A stretch of DNA of 64,000 bases. Source: Microbacterium testaceum StLB037 (GTDB lineage: Bacteria; Actinomycetota; Actinomycetes; Actinomycetales; Microbacteriaceae). The stretch is taken from positions 248,001 to 312,000 of the forward strand of contig NZ_FNJN01000005.1 of NCBI RefSeq assembly GCF_900104345.1, in the 5' to 3' direction. The notes below the pieces were generated by a model. It was not told the origin of the DNA. It made no database searches and saw only the letters and a list, made by a program, of their open reading frames with translations. A program made the translations under genes and the position numbers. How positions within the stretch are numbered: the stretch's first letter is position 1; every line of letters begins with the position of its first letter. This document shows, piece by piece, positions 25,614-36,050 of the stretch.

Positions 25614-26795
25614 ATGCCCGACCGCATCCACCTCGCCGTCGCCCTGGACGGGGCCGGCTGGCACCCGGCCGCGTGGCGCGAGCCCACGGCCCGGCCCACC
25701 GAGCTGACCTCGGCCGCCTACTGGCGCGCCCTGGCCCGCACGGCCGACGGAGCGGGACTCGTCCTCGCGACGATCGAAGACGCGCTGAGCCTGGGCGGAC
25801 GATCGTTCGAGCCGGATGCCGAGACCCGCCGCGATCGCGCGCGCGGGCGTCTCGATGCGGTGCTGCTGGCGTCGTTCCTCGCCCCGGCCACACGCCGGAT
25901 CGGTCTCGTCCCCACCGCGACGACGACCCACCCCGAGCCGTTCCACCTGGCGACGGGTTTGCAGACGCTCGATCACGTGAGCCGGGGCCGCGCGGGTGTC
26001 CGACTCGTCGCGGGCTCGACCGCGCAGGAGCGCCGGAACTTCGGGCGCCGCACCGACGGACCGGCCGGGTTGCCGGCATCCGGTCGCGTCGAAGACGACC
26101 CCGCGCTTCTCGCCGCCTTCCGCGAGGCGGGGGAGGTCGCCGACGTCATCCGGCGTCTGGCCGACTCGTGGGAGGACGACGCGATCGTCCGCGACCTCGA
26201 GTCGGGGAAGTTCCTCGACCGCGAGCGGGTGCACAACGTCGAGTTCGAGGGGGAGTTCTTCTCGATCACGGGCGCGTCGATCGTGCCGCGGTCGCCGCAG
26301 GGACAACCCCTCATCACCGCTCTCGCGCACCAGACGGTCCCCTACCGTTTCGCGGCGGAACACGCCGACCTCGTGTTCGTCACTCCCGCCGATGCGACCG
26401 CGGTGGGGGGCATCCTCGGCGACCTCGACGGGGGCGACGACTTGCGCGTGTTCGCCGACCTGCTCGTGCTCGTCGAGGACTCGCGCACCGAGGCCGAAGC
26501 CGTGTGGGCCCGCCTGCAGGAGCGCGCACCGCTCACGACCGACGCCCGGGTGGTGGTGGGAACCTCCGCCGACGTGGTGGACGAGGTCAGGGCCCTCGCC
26601 GCGGCCGGCGTCGACGGGGTCCGCCTACGACCCGCCCGTCTTCCGGCCGACCTCGACGCGATCGCCGACCGGGTCGTCCCCGCGGCGGCGGCCGCCGGCA
26701 TCCTCCTCCCCGACGATGGGGCGCCCACGCTCCGCGAACGTCTCGGACTCCCCCGTCTCGCCAGTCGCTATGCCCGTCAGGAGGTCGGCGCATGA
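25614..26795 (+). CDS. LLM class flavin-dependent monooxygenase
   Basis: A 393-residue luciferase-like TIM-barrel protein. The strand pattern LHLAVALDGAGWHPAAWREP-like opening, the RIGLVPTATTTHPEPFHLAT segment (about 98-117) and VSRGRAGVRLVAGST are typical of NtaA/SnaA-type enzymes using reduced FMN or F420. It is somewhat shorter and more divergent than the next gene's product. The ATG at 25614 has an AAGGAG ribosome site; an upstream extension of the same frame has no good start. First gene of the rightward operon, overlapping the next by ATGA. Confidence 0.87.
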   Translation: MPDRIHLAVALDGAGWHPAAWREPTARPTELTSAAYWRALARTADGAGLVLATIEDALSLGGRSFEPDAETRRDRARGRLDAVLLASFLAPATRRIGLVPTATTTHPEPFHLATGLQTLDHVSRGRAGVRLVAGSTAQERRNFGRRTDGPAGLPASGRVEDDPALLAAFREAGEVADVIRRLADSWEDDAIVRDLESGKFLDRERVHNVEFEGEFFSITGASIVPRSPQGQPLITALAHQTVPYRFAAEHADLVFVTPADATAVGGILGDLDGGDDLRVFADLLVLVEDSRTEAEAVWARLQERAPLTTDARVVVGTSADVVDEVRALAAAGVDGVRLRPARLPADLDAIADRVVPAAAAAGILLPDDGAPTLRERLGLPRLASRYARQEVGA

Positions 26796-28144
26796 CCCGT
26801 CGGCAGATCCACCTCGCCGCCCACTTCCCGGGTGTGAACAACACGACCGTGTGGACCGACCCGAGCGCGGGCAGCCAGATCGACTTCTCGTCGTTCGAGC
26901 ACTTCGCGCGCACGGCCGAGCGCGGCTTCTTCGACTACCTCTTCCTCGCCGAGGGGTTGCGCCTGCGCGAGCACCGCGGGCAGCTGCACGACCTCGACGT
27001 CGCGGGACGCCCGAACACCCTCGCGATCCTCACGGCCCTGGCCGCCGTCACCGAGCACATCGGCCTGGTCGGCACGCTCAACACGACCTTCAACGAGCCG
27101 TACGAGCTGGCGCGGCAGCTCGGCACGCTCGACCTCTTGTCGAACGGCCGCGCGGGGTGGAACGCCGTGACCAGTTCGGACGCGTTCCACGGCGCGAACT
27201 TCCGCCGCGGCGGCTACCTCGATCACGCCGACCGGTACGTGCGGGCCGCGGAGTTCGCCGCCCTGTCGAAGGCGCTGTGGTCGTCGTGGCGCGACGACGC
27301 GATCGAGGCGGATGCCGAGACGGGTGAGTTCCTGCGCGCGGACGCCATCGAGCGCGTCCGGCACGAGTCGCGGTTGTTCGACGTCGACGCGGTGTTCGAC
27401 GTGCCGCGGTCGCCGCAGGGGCGACCGGTCATCGTGCAGGCGGGCGACTCCCCCGACGGCCGGGACTTCGCCACGCAGCACGCCGACGTGATCTTCTCGC
27501 TGCACACCGTGTTCGACGACGCGCAGCAGTTCTACCGCGACGTGAAGGGCCGGCTCGCCGCGAACGGTCGCGACGAGGACTCGCTCAAGATCCTGCCGGC
27601 CGCGACCTTCGTGCTCGGCGACACCGCCGACGAGGCCCGCGAGCGCTCGCGGGAGATCGCCCTGGCCCAGGTGCGGCCGCAGACGGCGATCACCTACCTC
27701 GAGCAGATCTGGAACCGCGACTTGAGCGGCTACGACCCCGACGGCCCGCTGCCCGACCTCGAGCCCGACACGGGCGTCGAGACGGCGCAGGGCTTCGCCG
27801 GCCGTCACGCCGCGATCCGTGCCCGCGTGGGCAAGCTGCGCGAGCAGGCCGCGGCCGAGGGCCTCAGCATCCGCGAGCTCGTCATCCGCCTGACCGCGAC
27901 GCACACCTTCGTCGGGACACCGGAGCACGTGGCATCCGAGATCGACCGCTACGTGCAGGAACGCGCCACCGACGGGTTCACCGTGGTCGGACACGTGACC
28001 CCGCACGGCCTCGACGAGTTCGCCGACAGGGTCGTGCCGCTGCTGCAGGAGCGCGGGTCGTTCCGCCGTTCATACGACGAGGGCGCCACGCTGCACGACC
28101 TGCTCGGCCTGCCCCCGGTCCCCGCGAACGCCGGGGTGCGATGA
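26792..28144 (+). CDS. NtaA/SnaA/DszA family FMN-dependent monooxygenase
   Basis: A 450-residue flavin monooxygenase. It has the family opening HLAAHFPGVNNTTVWTDP, FFDYLFLAEGLRLREHRGQL near residue 45, NTTFNEPYELARQLGTLD (about 108) and GRAGWNAVTS (about 130), as in nitrilotriacetate and dibenzothiophene-sulfone monooxygenases. Such enzymes need reduced flavin from a separate reductase and cleave C-N or C-S bonds. No flavin reductase gene is next to it; the FAD/NAD(P) protein that follows could play that part (speculative). It overlaps both neighbours by 4 bases. Confidence 0.92.
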   Translation: MTRRQIHLAAHFPGVNNTTVWTDPSAGSQIDFSSFEHFARTAERGFFDYLFLAEGLRLREHRGQLHDLDVAGRPNTLAILTALAAVTEHIGLVGTLNTTFNEPYELARQLGTLDLLSNGRAGWNAVTSSDAFHGANFRRGGYLDHADRYVRAAEFAALSKALWSSWRDDAIEADAETGEFLRADAIERVRHESRLFDVDAVFDVPRSPQGRPVIVQAGDSPDGRDFATQHADVIFSLHTVFDDAQQFYRDVKGRLAANGRDEDSLKILPAATFVLGDTADEARERSREIALAQVRPQTAITYLEQIWNRDLSGYDPDGPLPDLEPDTGVETAQGFAGRHAAIRARVGKLREQAAAEGLSIRELVIRLTATHTFVGTPEHVASEIDRYVQERATDGFTVVGHVTPHGLDEFADRVVPLLQERGSFRRSYDEGATLHDLLGLPPVPANAGVR

Positions 28145-30018
28145 CCGAGCTCGTGATCGTCGGGGCGGGACCGCGCGCGGTCATGCTCGTCGAGCGCCTG
28201 CTCGCGCGGCGAGCGCCCGCTCCGCTGCGCATCACCCTCGTCGATCCGTTCCCCCCGGGGGCGGGGCGCATCTGGCGGCGCGAGCAGTCGCCCCTGTTGA
28301 AGCTGAACTCGATGGCGCGCGACGTGACGGTCTTCACCGACGAGTCCTGCACGATCGCCGGGCCGATCCGTTCGGGGCCGTCGCTCATCGAGTGGGCCGA
28401 GCGGGTGCGCGCGGGCACCCTCCCCGACGTCGCGATCGACGATCCGGAGGTGGATGCCGAGCTGCGCAGCCTCCGCCCCGACTCCTTCCCCACGCGACGA
28501 CTGCAGAGCGCGTACCTCGACTGGTTCTGGCGTCGTACGGTCGCGATCGCCCCGCCCGGGGTCGAGGTGCGGTGGCACGAGGGAACCGTGCAGTGGGTCG
28601 ATGACACCCTCGATGGGTACGAGGTCGCCCTCGCCGACGGCATCCGCCTGCCCGCCGACGTGCTCGTGTACGCGATGGGCCACAACGCGCGCGAGCCCGA
28701 GGACGCGGTGGTCGCTCTGCGGGACGCCGCCGTGGGCGCGGGGCTGACCTACGTCCCGCCGGCGTTCACCGCCGACGCCGACCTCTCCGTCTTCGCCCCC
28801 GGCGACGACGTGATCGTCCGTGGAATGGGATTGGCCGCGGTCGACGCCGTGGTGTTGCTCACCGCCGGCCGGGGCGGGGTCTTCACCCGGCTCGGGGACG
28901 GACGGCTGCACTACGAACCGTCAGGACTCGAGCCGCGACTGCACCTCGGATCCCGCCGCGGCGTGCCCTATCGCTCGAAGGTGTCGTCGCAGCTGCAGGG
29001 CGGCCCGCCCGTGCGCGAGGTGCTGACCCCCGCCGCGGTCGCCGATCTGCTCGCGCGCCCCGGCAGTATCGACTTCCTCGACGACGTATGGCCGCTCATC
29101 GCGCGCGAGCTCGTGTGGGGCCACTACCGGGAGCTGTTCACCGGCCACCCCGAGTGCGTCGCCACGACCTGGGAGGTGTTCCGCGAAACCCTTCGAGAGG
29201 TGGATGCCGACACCGCGGCCCTCCGCCGCGCCGCGGCCGCGGTAGTGCCCGATCCCCTCGACCGCTTCGACGTGCGGGCGCTGGACGTACCGCTCGGCGA
29301 CGAGAGCTTCGCGGGTCCCGCCGAGGTGCACGAGAGGGTGCTCCGGCACATCGTCGACGATCTGCACCTGCGCACGACCCAGCAGCGCAGTGCGGCGCAG
29401 GCGCTGTTCCTCACGATCCTCTCGTCGTTCCTGGGGCTCTCGGACATCCCGACGGAGCGGTGGAGTGCGCGCTCCCGCGCCATCGACCTGCCCGTGACCT
29501 GGCACGCCTTCTTCAGTTACGTCGCCTCGGGGCCGCCCGCGCACCGGCTGGAAGAGTTCCTCGCTCTCGCCGAGGCGGGGATCGTGCGCTTCCTCGGGCC
29601 CGACATCACCGTGCACGTCGACGCGGACCGGGGCTTCGTCGCGTCGTCACCGCGGACCGCGGGTGAGGTGAGCGCGCGCGGACTGATCGACGCGTGGCTG
29701 CCCGCGGCCACCGCCTCGGCGAGCGAGAACCCGGCGCTCCGCGAACTCGCGAGCCGCCACGGCCGCGAGGTGCACGTGTCGGACGAGACGTTCACCGGCT
29801 CGCTGGGGCGCATCGACGTCGACGCCGACGGCCGCGTCGTCGCACGGGACGGGCACGCGCGCGCGGCGATGTTCGCGATCGGGCCCTTCACCTCGTCGAT
29901 GGAGGCCGGGGCTTTCACCCGCCCGCGTTCCGACTCGCTGTCGCTGCGACAGACCGACCGGATTGCCGGGGCCGTCGCCGCCGCCCTCGCCGCGCGGGCC
30001 CCCGCCGGGGTGCGCTGA
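28141..30018 (+). CDS. FAD/NAD(P)-binding protein (PF13454-like)
   Basis: A 625-residue protein with an N-terminal dinucleotide-binding VIVGAGPRAVMLVERLL followed by VDPFPPGAGRIWRREQSPLLKLN, the mark of the FAD-NAD(P)-binding group that occurs beside flavin monooxygenases in actinobacteria. A second GxGxxAxD-like segment, VRGMGLAAVDAVV, lies near residue 228. The C-terminal 250 residues are less conserved and end with TDRIAGAVAAALAARA. Function in the family is unproven; N-hydroxylation or flavin recycling for the partner monooxygenases are possibilities. Starts in the ATGA overlap with the monooxygenase gene. Confidence 0.82.
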   Translation: MTELVIVGAGPRAVMLVERLLARRAPAPLRITLVDPFPPGAGRIWRREQSPLLKLNSMARDVTVFTDESCTIAGPIRSGPSLIEWAERVRAGTLPDVAIDDPEVDAELRSLRPDSFPTRRLQSAYLDWFWRRTVAIAPPGVEVRWHEGTVQWVDDTLDGYEVALADGIRLPADVLVYAMGHNAREPEDAVVALRDAAVGAGLTYVPPAFTADADLSVFAPGDDVIVRGMGLAAVDAVVLLTAGRGGVFTRLGDGRLHYEPSGLEPRLHLGSRRGVPYRSKVSSQLQGGPPVREVLTPAAVADLLARPGSIDFLDDVWPLIARELVWGHYRELFTGHPECVATTWEVFRETLREVDADTAALRRAAAAVVPDPLDRFDVRALDVPLGDESFAGPAEVHERVLRHIVDDLHLRTTQQRSAAQALFLTILSSFLGLSDIPTERWSARSRAIDLPVTWHAFFSYVASGPPAHRLEEFLALAEAGIVRFLGPDITVHVDADRGFVASSPRTAGEVSARGLIDAWLPAATASASENPALRELASRHGREVHVSDETFTGSLGRIDVDADGRVVARDGHARAAMFAIGPFTSSMEAGAFTRPRSDSLSLRQTDRIAGAVAAALAARAPAGVR

Positions 30019-30085
30019 GGCCCCGTGGAATGCGCAGCGCCTGACGCTGTTGTCTTACGTGCACCTCCCCCCAGAACGGATGCCC

Positions 30086-30802
30086 ATGACCACCACCTCC
30101 GCCCTGCCCGTTCCGCACGCCGACGCCACCGTGCTCGACAACGCCGCGTGGCATGCTCTCGCCGGCCCGCACGCGCACTTCGCGATCGGCGGAGATCTCG
30201 TCAAGCGCTATCCCGAAGACGTCGCCCCCTTCGTGGCGGTGCGCACCTGGGACGATCCGGACGTGTGGGAGGCCTTGCGCGACCTCGTCGGGCCCGGCGC
30301 TGACGTGGGCCTCTCGGGCTTCGAGGGCGAGATCCCGACCTCCTGGGAGTGGGTCGGTGGCGGCGAGGGCGTACAGCTCGTCGAGACGGACGCCCTCCGC
30401 ACCCGTCCGGACGACGAGGCCATCGAGCTGGGAGCCGACGACGCCGCCGAGATGATCGACATCGTCGCGCGGAACCAGCCCGGCCCCTTTCGGCCCCGCA
30501 CCTACGAGCTCGGCCGCTACATCGGCATCCGCCGCGAGGGTCGTCTCGTCGCGATGGCGGGCGAGCGCCTGCACCCCGCCGGCTGGACCGAGATCAGCGC
30601 GGTCGCCGTCGACGCCGACCACCGCCGCCAGGGACTCGCCTCGCGGCTCGTCCTCGACGTCGCGTTCCACATCCAGCAACGCGGAGACCGCGCGATGATG
30701 CACGCCGCCGCGAGCAACGTCGGTGCGATCGCCGCGTACGAGCGTCTGGGCTTCGCCCTGCGCCGGCGCAACCGCTTCGCGGCGGTGCGCACGCCGGCGT
30801 GA
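30086..30802 (+). CDS. GNAT family N-acetyltransferase with N-terminal extension
   Basis: A protein of about 238 residues. Residues 1-125 form a degenerate first half without an acetyl-CoA site. Residues 125-230 form a GNAT domain with motif A ISAVAVDADHRRQGLASRLV and motif B GAIAAYERLGFALRRR (FR47-like). The ATG at 30080 (two codons earlier) is an equally possible start. It follows the FAD/NAD(P) gene after about 65 bases and ends 6 bases from the convergent PhzF-like gene. In known S-alkyl-cysteine salvage routes an N-acetyltransferase works with an LLM monooxygenase, which fits this context by analogy only. Confidence 0.85.
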   Translation: MTTTSALPVPHADATVLDNAAWHALAGPHAHFAIGGDLVKRYPEDVAPFVAVRTWDDPDVWEALRDLVGPGADVGLSGFEGEIPTSWEWVGGGEGVQLVETDALRTRPDDEAIELGADDAAEMIDIVARNQPGPFRPRTYELGRYIGIRREGRLVAMAGERLHPAGWTEISAVAVDADHRRQGLASRLVLDVAFHIQQRGDRAMMHAAASNVGAIAAYERLGFALRRRNRFAAVRTPA

Positions 30803-30808
30803 TCGACG

Positions 30809-31666
30809 TCAGTGCTCGAGCGGCGTCGCCGTCCCGCTGACGCGCACGCCGCCGCCCGCCGGGACGTCGACGCGCAGTTCGCTCGGCCGCCCCACGTGCC
30901 GCCCCTGACGGACGGTGAACGAGAAAGGCGCCGTGCGTCCCACGCGGTCGCGGAGGTACGCCCCGAGCGAGGCCGCCGCCGACCCCGTCGCCGGGTCCTC
31001 GGTGATGTCGCCCACGGGGAACAGGTTGCGGGCCTCGAACACCTCGGCATCCGGGCTCTTCGCATGCACGACCATCACGGTGCCCGCCCATCCGCGTTCG
31101 TCCATCAGTGCCCGCAGGGTCGCAGGGTCGAAGTCGAACGAGTCGAAGCGCTCGCGCGAGGCCACCGCGACGACCGGGTGCGTGTTGCCCGCGAAAGACT
31201 GCGCCAGCGGCAGGCGCACGTCGAGATCGCCCACGGCGAGATTCAGGATGCCGAGCAGCCGCCGCCCCACCTCGGGATCGAGCTCGCTCTGCACGGGGTC
31301 GACGCTCGTGAAGCCGGCCGTCACGCGACCGTCGGCGTCGACGGTGGTCTCGAGGGCGATCTCGCCGGCCGCGGTGTCGAAGACGAAGGGACCGGGGCCC
31401 TCCGCCTCGGCCAGGGCCACGGCGGTGGCGATCGTCGCGTGCCCGCAGAACGGCACCTCGGCGCCGGGCGAGAAGTACCGCACCCGCGCGCGCCGATCGT
31501 CGCGCGCGGTGACGAAGGCCGTCTCGGGGTAGGCGAGGTCGGTCGCGATCTGCTGCATGCGCGGCTCGTCGAGGCCCGTGGCATCGAGGACGACTCCCGC
31601 CGGGTTCCCGCCGCCGGGCTCCGCGGCGAAGGCGAGCAGGTGCAGGATGTCGGGGCGCGAGGTCAT
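30809..31666 (-). CDS. PhzF family phenazine biosynthesis-like isomerase
   Basis: A 285-residue protein with the diaminopimelate-epimerase-like fold. The opening LLAFAAEPGGGNPAGVVLD and the following DLAYPETAFV carry the conserved Asn and catalytic Glu (in the PETAFV motif). AEVPFCGHATIATAVAL and the C-terminal DITEDPATGSAAASLGAYL are diagnostic of PhzF/YddE proteins. There is no phenazine cluster here, so it is a housekeeping homologue of unknown substrate. The start has no ribosome site; CAGAAT ends 6 bases upstream, a near-consensus leaderless -10. Confidence 0.9.
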   Translation of the reverse strand: MTSRPDILHLLAFAAEPGGGNPAGVVLDATGLDEPRMQQIATDLAYPETAFVTARDDRRARVRYFSPGAEVPFCGHATIATAVALAEAEGPGPFVFDTAAGEIALETTVDADGRVTAGFTSVDPVQSELDPEVGRRLLGILNLAVGDLDVRLPLAQSFAGNTHPVVAVASRERFDSFDFDPATLRALMDERGWAGTVMVVHAKSPDAEVFEARNLFPVGDITEDPATGSAAASLGAYLRDRVGRTAPFSFTVRQGRHVGRPSELRVDVPAGGGVRVSGTATPLEH

Positions 31667-31713
31667 GCGTCGATTCTGGTCGACGGCGGAGGCGGCCCGG
31701 ACGCAGGGCCGTA

Positions 31714-31794
31714 CCGAACTCCTGAGCAATCGGGCGGCGGGGCTCCGAAACAGCCGGCACGCGCCCGTTCTCGACTGAGAGCTCAGGAGTTTCG
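31714..31794. repeat. 81-base inverted-repeat element, family A copy 1
   Basis: Left arm CCGAACTCCTGAGC (31714-31727) and right arm GCTCAGGAGTTTCG (31781-31794) pair over 11 or more bases. A second element with the same arm core (CCGAACTCCTGA) lies at 62980-63057 and is of almost the same length. It lies between the phzF-like and apt genes and looks like a dispersed palindromic element. Confidence 0.65.
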
Positions 31795-31831
31795 CACGCG
31801 CCGCGCCGCCAGGGCTCTCGCGGACGCCGCG

Positions 31832-32356
31832 TCAGACGTGGAAGACGGAGTGTAGGTCGCCGCCGAGCGCCTCGCGGCCACCCAGGCCGTCGATCTCGAG
31901 CAGCGTCGCGATGCCCACGACCTCGCTGCCCACGGCCTCGAGCAGCTCGCGACCCGCGCCGAGGGTTCCGCCGGTGGCGAGGACGTCGTCGAGCAGCAGC
32001 ACGCGGGCGCCGTCCGCGGCGTCGTCGTGCATCTCGATCTGCGCCGAGCCGTACTCGAGGTCGTACGAGACGGTGGCCGCGGGGCGGGGAAGTTTGCCGG
32101 CCTTGCGGATCGGCATGAGTCCCACGTTCGCGACGATGGCAGCGGCTCCGGCGAGCAGGAAGCCGCGCGCCTCGACTCCGGCGACGGCGTCGAAACGGCC
32201 GGCGAACGGTTCGATCAGCGCCTCGACCACGTCGCGGAGCGCCGCGGCGTCGGCGAGCAGCGGCGTGATGTCGCGGAACACGATCCCGGGCTTGGGGTAG
32301 TCGGGGATGCTCGTGATGAGCGATTCAGCGCGGGCGAGGGCGGAGGCGTCGGGCAC
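31832..32356 (-). CDS. apt: adenine phosphoribosyltransferase
   Basis: A 174-residue enzyme that makes AMP from adenine and PRPP in purine salvage. The PRPP-binding loop is VLLLDDVLATGGTLGAG (about 117-133); IPDYPKPGIVFRDITPLL at the N-terminus and VEARGFLLAG are family hallmarks. The start is GTG at 32356, with TAGGCT (32363-32368 read on the minus strand) ending 6 bases upstream, a leaderless arrangement. In many Microbacteriaceae apt stands beside secretion or relA genes; here it stands alone. Confidence 0.95.
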   Translation of the reverse strand: MPDASALARAESLITSIPDYPKPGIVFRDITPLLADAAALRDVVEALIEPFAGRFDAVAGVEARGFLLAGAAAIVANVGLMPIRKAGKLPRPAATVSYDLEYGSAQIEMHDDAADGARVLLLDDVLATGGTLGAGRELLEAVGSEVVGIATLLEIDGLGGREALGGDLHSVFHV

Positions 32357-32418
32357 CGACCCAGCCTAATCGCGGCGCTCGCGAGGCGGGGCGCGCGGCG
32401 GATGGCCAGCCGGGACGT

Positions 32419-32475
32419 CGAGTGTCCGAGGCGCGCGGACCCGTCGAGATCTCGTCCGGGTGTCGTGGACACTCG
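32419..32475. repeat. 57-base imperfect palindrome, family E copy 1
   Basis: Arms CGAGTGTCC (32419-32427) and GGACACTCG (32467-32475) are perfect complements. The right half, CGTCCGGGTGT then CG then TGGACACTC (32453-32474), matches 63528-63549 at 20 of 22 bases. It is upstream of the alpha-glucosidase operator. Probably a REP-like dispersed hairpin. Confidence 0.65.
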
Positions 32476-32503
32476 ATGGGTCTCACGGCCCGCATGCTCC
32501 ACC

Positions 32504-32525
32504 CTGCAAGCGCTTGCAGTAAGGT
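32504..32525 (+). promoter_or_regulatory. LacI-type operator abutting a leaderless -10 hexamer
   Basis: Perfect 16-base palindrome CTGCAAGCGCTTGCAG (32504-32519), the classic LacI/GalR-family operator with a central CpG, directly followed by TAAGGT (32520-32525), which ends 7 bases before the alpha-glucosidase ATG. A repressor on this site would cover the promoter. The LacI gene two positions downstream is the expected binder. Confidence 0.85.
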
Positions 32526-32532
32526 CGACGCC

Positions 32533-34212
<1,680 letters not shown>

Positions 34213-34238
34213 GCCGCGGCATCCGGAATCGCGAGACC

Positions 34239-35300
34239 GTGGCCGGTATCGACGACGTCGCCCGCGCGGCGGGGGTGTCGACGGCCACGGTCTCGCGCGC
34301 GTTGAGCGGGCGCGGACCCGTCTCGACCGCCACCCGCGACCGGGTGCTGGCCGCGGCCGACCGGCTCGGCTACGTCGTCTCGGCGGCGGCATCGAGTCTG
34401 GCTACCGGGCGGGCGCGCGCGGTGGGCGTGGTGGTGCCGTTCCTCGACCGGTGGTTCTTCAGCACGGTCCTCGCCGGCATCTCCGACGCCCTCGTCCGCG
34501 AGGGCTACGACATCACGCTCTACAGCGTCAGCGCCGACCCCGCTGAGCGCCGACGCGTGTTCGACGACCACCTGCGCCGCCGCCGCATCGACGCCGTCAT
34601 CACGGTCGCCCTCGAATTGGATGCCGAGGAGTCGACGTCCCTGCGCGGCCTCGACGTTCCCATCGTGGCGATCGCCGGCCCGAACCCGCTGTTGACGACT
34701 CTGACGGTCGACGATCTCGCCGTGGGCCGCGCGGCCACCGAGCATCTGCTGGGGCTCGGCCACCGCCGCCTGGCTCACATCGGAGCGGACGCCGCGACCG
34801 CCGCGGGCTCGACGGTGCCGGGGCTGCGGCGTCGGGGCTTTCTGGAGCAGCTGGCGGCGGCGGGCATCGCGGATGCCGTGGTGGAACCGGCCGACTTCAC
34901 GATCGAGGGAGGCTCGGCGGCGGCGACCCGGCTGCTCACGGCAGAACACCGTCCGACCGCGCTGTTCGCCGCGTCGGACGAGATGGCGATCGGTGCGATC
35001 CTCGCCGCCCGGGAGCTCGGCCTGCGGGTTCCCGACGACGTCTCGATCATCGGGGTCGACGGCCACGAGCTCGGTCGATGGTTCTCGTTGACCACCATCG
35101 ACCAGTTCGCTCGGGGTCAGGGGGCGCGTGCGGCCGAGGCCGTCCTCGCCGCTCTCGACGGTGCCGAGCCGGGGCGAGGTCTCGGCACTCTGCCGTTCGA
35201 GGTGGTCGATCGCGGATCGACCGCGGCTCCGGACCCTCGGGTCCGCAGGCCGTTCGAGGACACCCCCGCCGCATCGGTCACGGATCGCTCTAGAGAGTGA
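34239..35300 (+). CDS. LacI family transcriptional regulator
   Basis: A 353-residue repressor starting at GTG 34239. The N-terminal helix-turn-helix IDDVARAAGVSTATVSRALS (about 4-23) and hinge helix region GYVVSAAASSLATGRA are complete, followed by the periplasmic-binding-protein-like sensor domain to about residue 330. It begins 26 bases after the alpha-glucosidase stop, so both are co-transcribed and the repressor would autoregulate through the upstream operator. Its inducer is probably a glucoside. The 3' end overlaps a convergent membrane-protein gene by 11 bases. Confidence 0.93.
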   Translation: MAGIDDVARAAGVSTATVSRALSGRGPVSTATRDRVLAAADRLGYVVSAAASSLATGRARAVGVVVPFLDRWFFSTVLAGISDALVREGYDITLYSVSADPAERRRVFDDHLRRRRIDAVITVALELDAEESTSLRGLDVPIVAIAGPNPLLTTLTVDDLAVGRAATEHLLGLGHRRLAHIGADAATAAGSTVPGLRRRGFLEQLAAAGIADAVVEPADFTIEGGSAAATRLLTAEHRPTALFAASDEMAIGAILAARELGLRVPDDVSIIGVDGHELGRWFSLTTIDQFARGQGARAAEAVLAALDGAEPGRGLGTLPFEVVDRGSTAAPDPRVRRPFEDTPAASVTDRSRE

Positions 35301-35967
35301 GCAGGGCCGCCACGGAGAGAACGAGGCCGAGGCCCAGCGAGACCGCCCACGCGACGGCGGCCGCGGTGTACCAGTTCTGCCTCTCCTGCCAGCGGAGACG
35401 CCGCGGGTCCTGACCGTCCAGGCCCCGGAGGGCGTATCCCGTCACGAAGAGCGCGGGAGCGGCCAGGAGCAGGCTCATGAGGGTGAGGACGAGCTGGAGC
35501 AGGATGCCGTCCTCTCGCGGGCCCACGGACACCGCGGCCCAGATGCCGGTCACTGCTGCGACGACGTCGCGCGGAGCGCACAGAACCAGGATCCCGACGC
35601 TTCCGCAGATCACGATGAGCACTCGCAGAAGGCCGTCTCCGCGCGTCGGCGCCGGTGCCGGAACCGAATTCTCGCGGCGCCACAGCTCGCGCCAGAGCCG
35701 GCGGAGAGCGAGGGGCCAGACGACGGTTCCGATGAGGAGGGCGAGAAGCCCTGTGAAGATCTGCTCCGACGACACCGCGAGCCCGAGCCGATCGGCGAGC
35801 ACGACCCCGCCGATCCACGCGAGCAGCGCGACCGGGACTCCCCCGGCGATAACCAGGACGGCGATGACTGCTCGCAATCGCGCACGGGACACTTCAGACG
35901 GATCCCTTCTGAGTCGCAGTGTTCCGACCCCGATGACGCAGGGGGATCTCCTCTGCGTCATCCGCAT
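35290..35967 (-). CDS. hypothetical membrane protein
   Basis: Not recognised. A 201- to 225-residue protein with about five hydrophobic segments: VIAVLVIAGGVPVALLAWIG, FTGLLALLIGTVVWPLAL, VLIVICGSVGILVLC, LVLTLMSLLLAAPALFVTG and AAAVAWAVSLGLGLVLSVAA. The long start (35967) adds an Arg-rich 25-residue leader; GTG at 35892 is more convincing since an AGGGA ribosome site lies 9 bases upstream and the first helix follows directly. It sits alone between lacI and the surface-protein operon, overlapping lacI tail-to-tail. Confidence 0.6.
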   Translation of the reverse strand: MRMTQRRSPCVIGVGTLRLRRDPSEVSRARLRAVIAVLVIAGGVPVALLAWIGGVVLADRLGLAVSSEQIFTGLLALLIGTVVWPLALRRLWRELWRRENSVPAPAPTRGDGLLRVLIVICGSVGILVLCAPRDVVAAVTGIWAAVSVGPREDGILLQLVLTLMSLLLAAPALFVTGYALRGLDGQDPRRLRWQERQNWYTAAAVAWAVSLGLGLVLSVAALLTL

Positions 35968-35986
35968 TCACGCGCGGGGCGCGACA

Positions 35987-36037
35987 CGTCGGGTTCGGTC
36001 CGCCCGCACCGAGGGAGGGGACGGACCGAACCGGACG
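35987..36037 (-). terminator. terminator of the surface-protein operon
   Basis: Stem of 16 base pairs with a single G-G mismatch (35987-36002 with 36022-36037) and a 19-base loop, just downstream of the leftward surface-protein gene that stops at 36051. It could also help end transcription of any readthrough from lacI. Confidence 0.75.
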
Positions 36038-36050
36038 TGATGAGACGACC

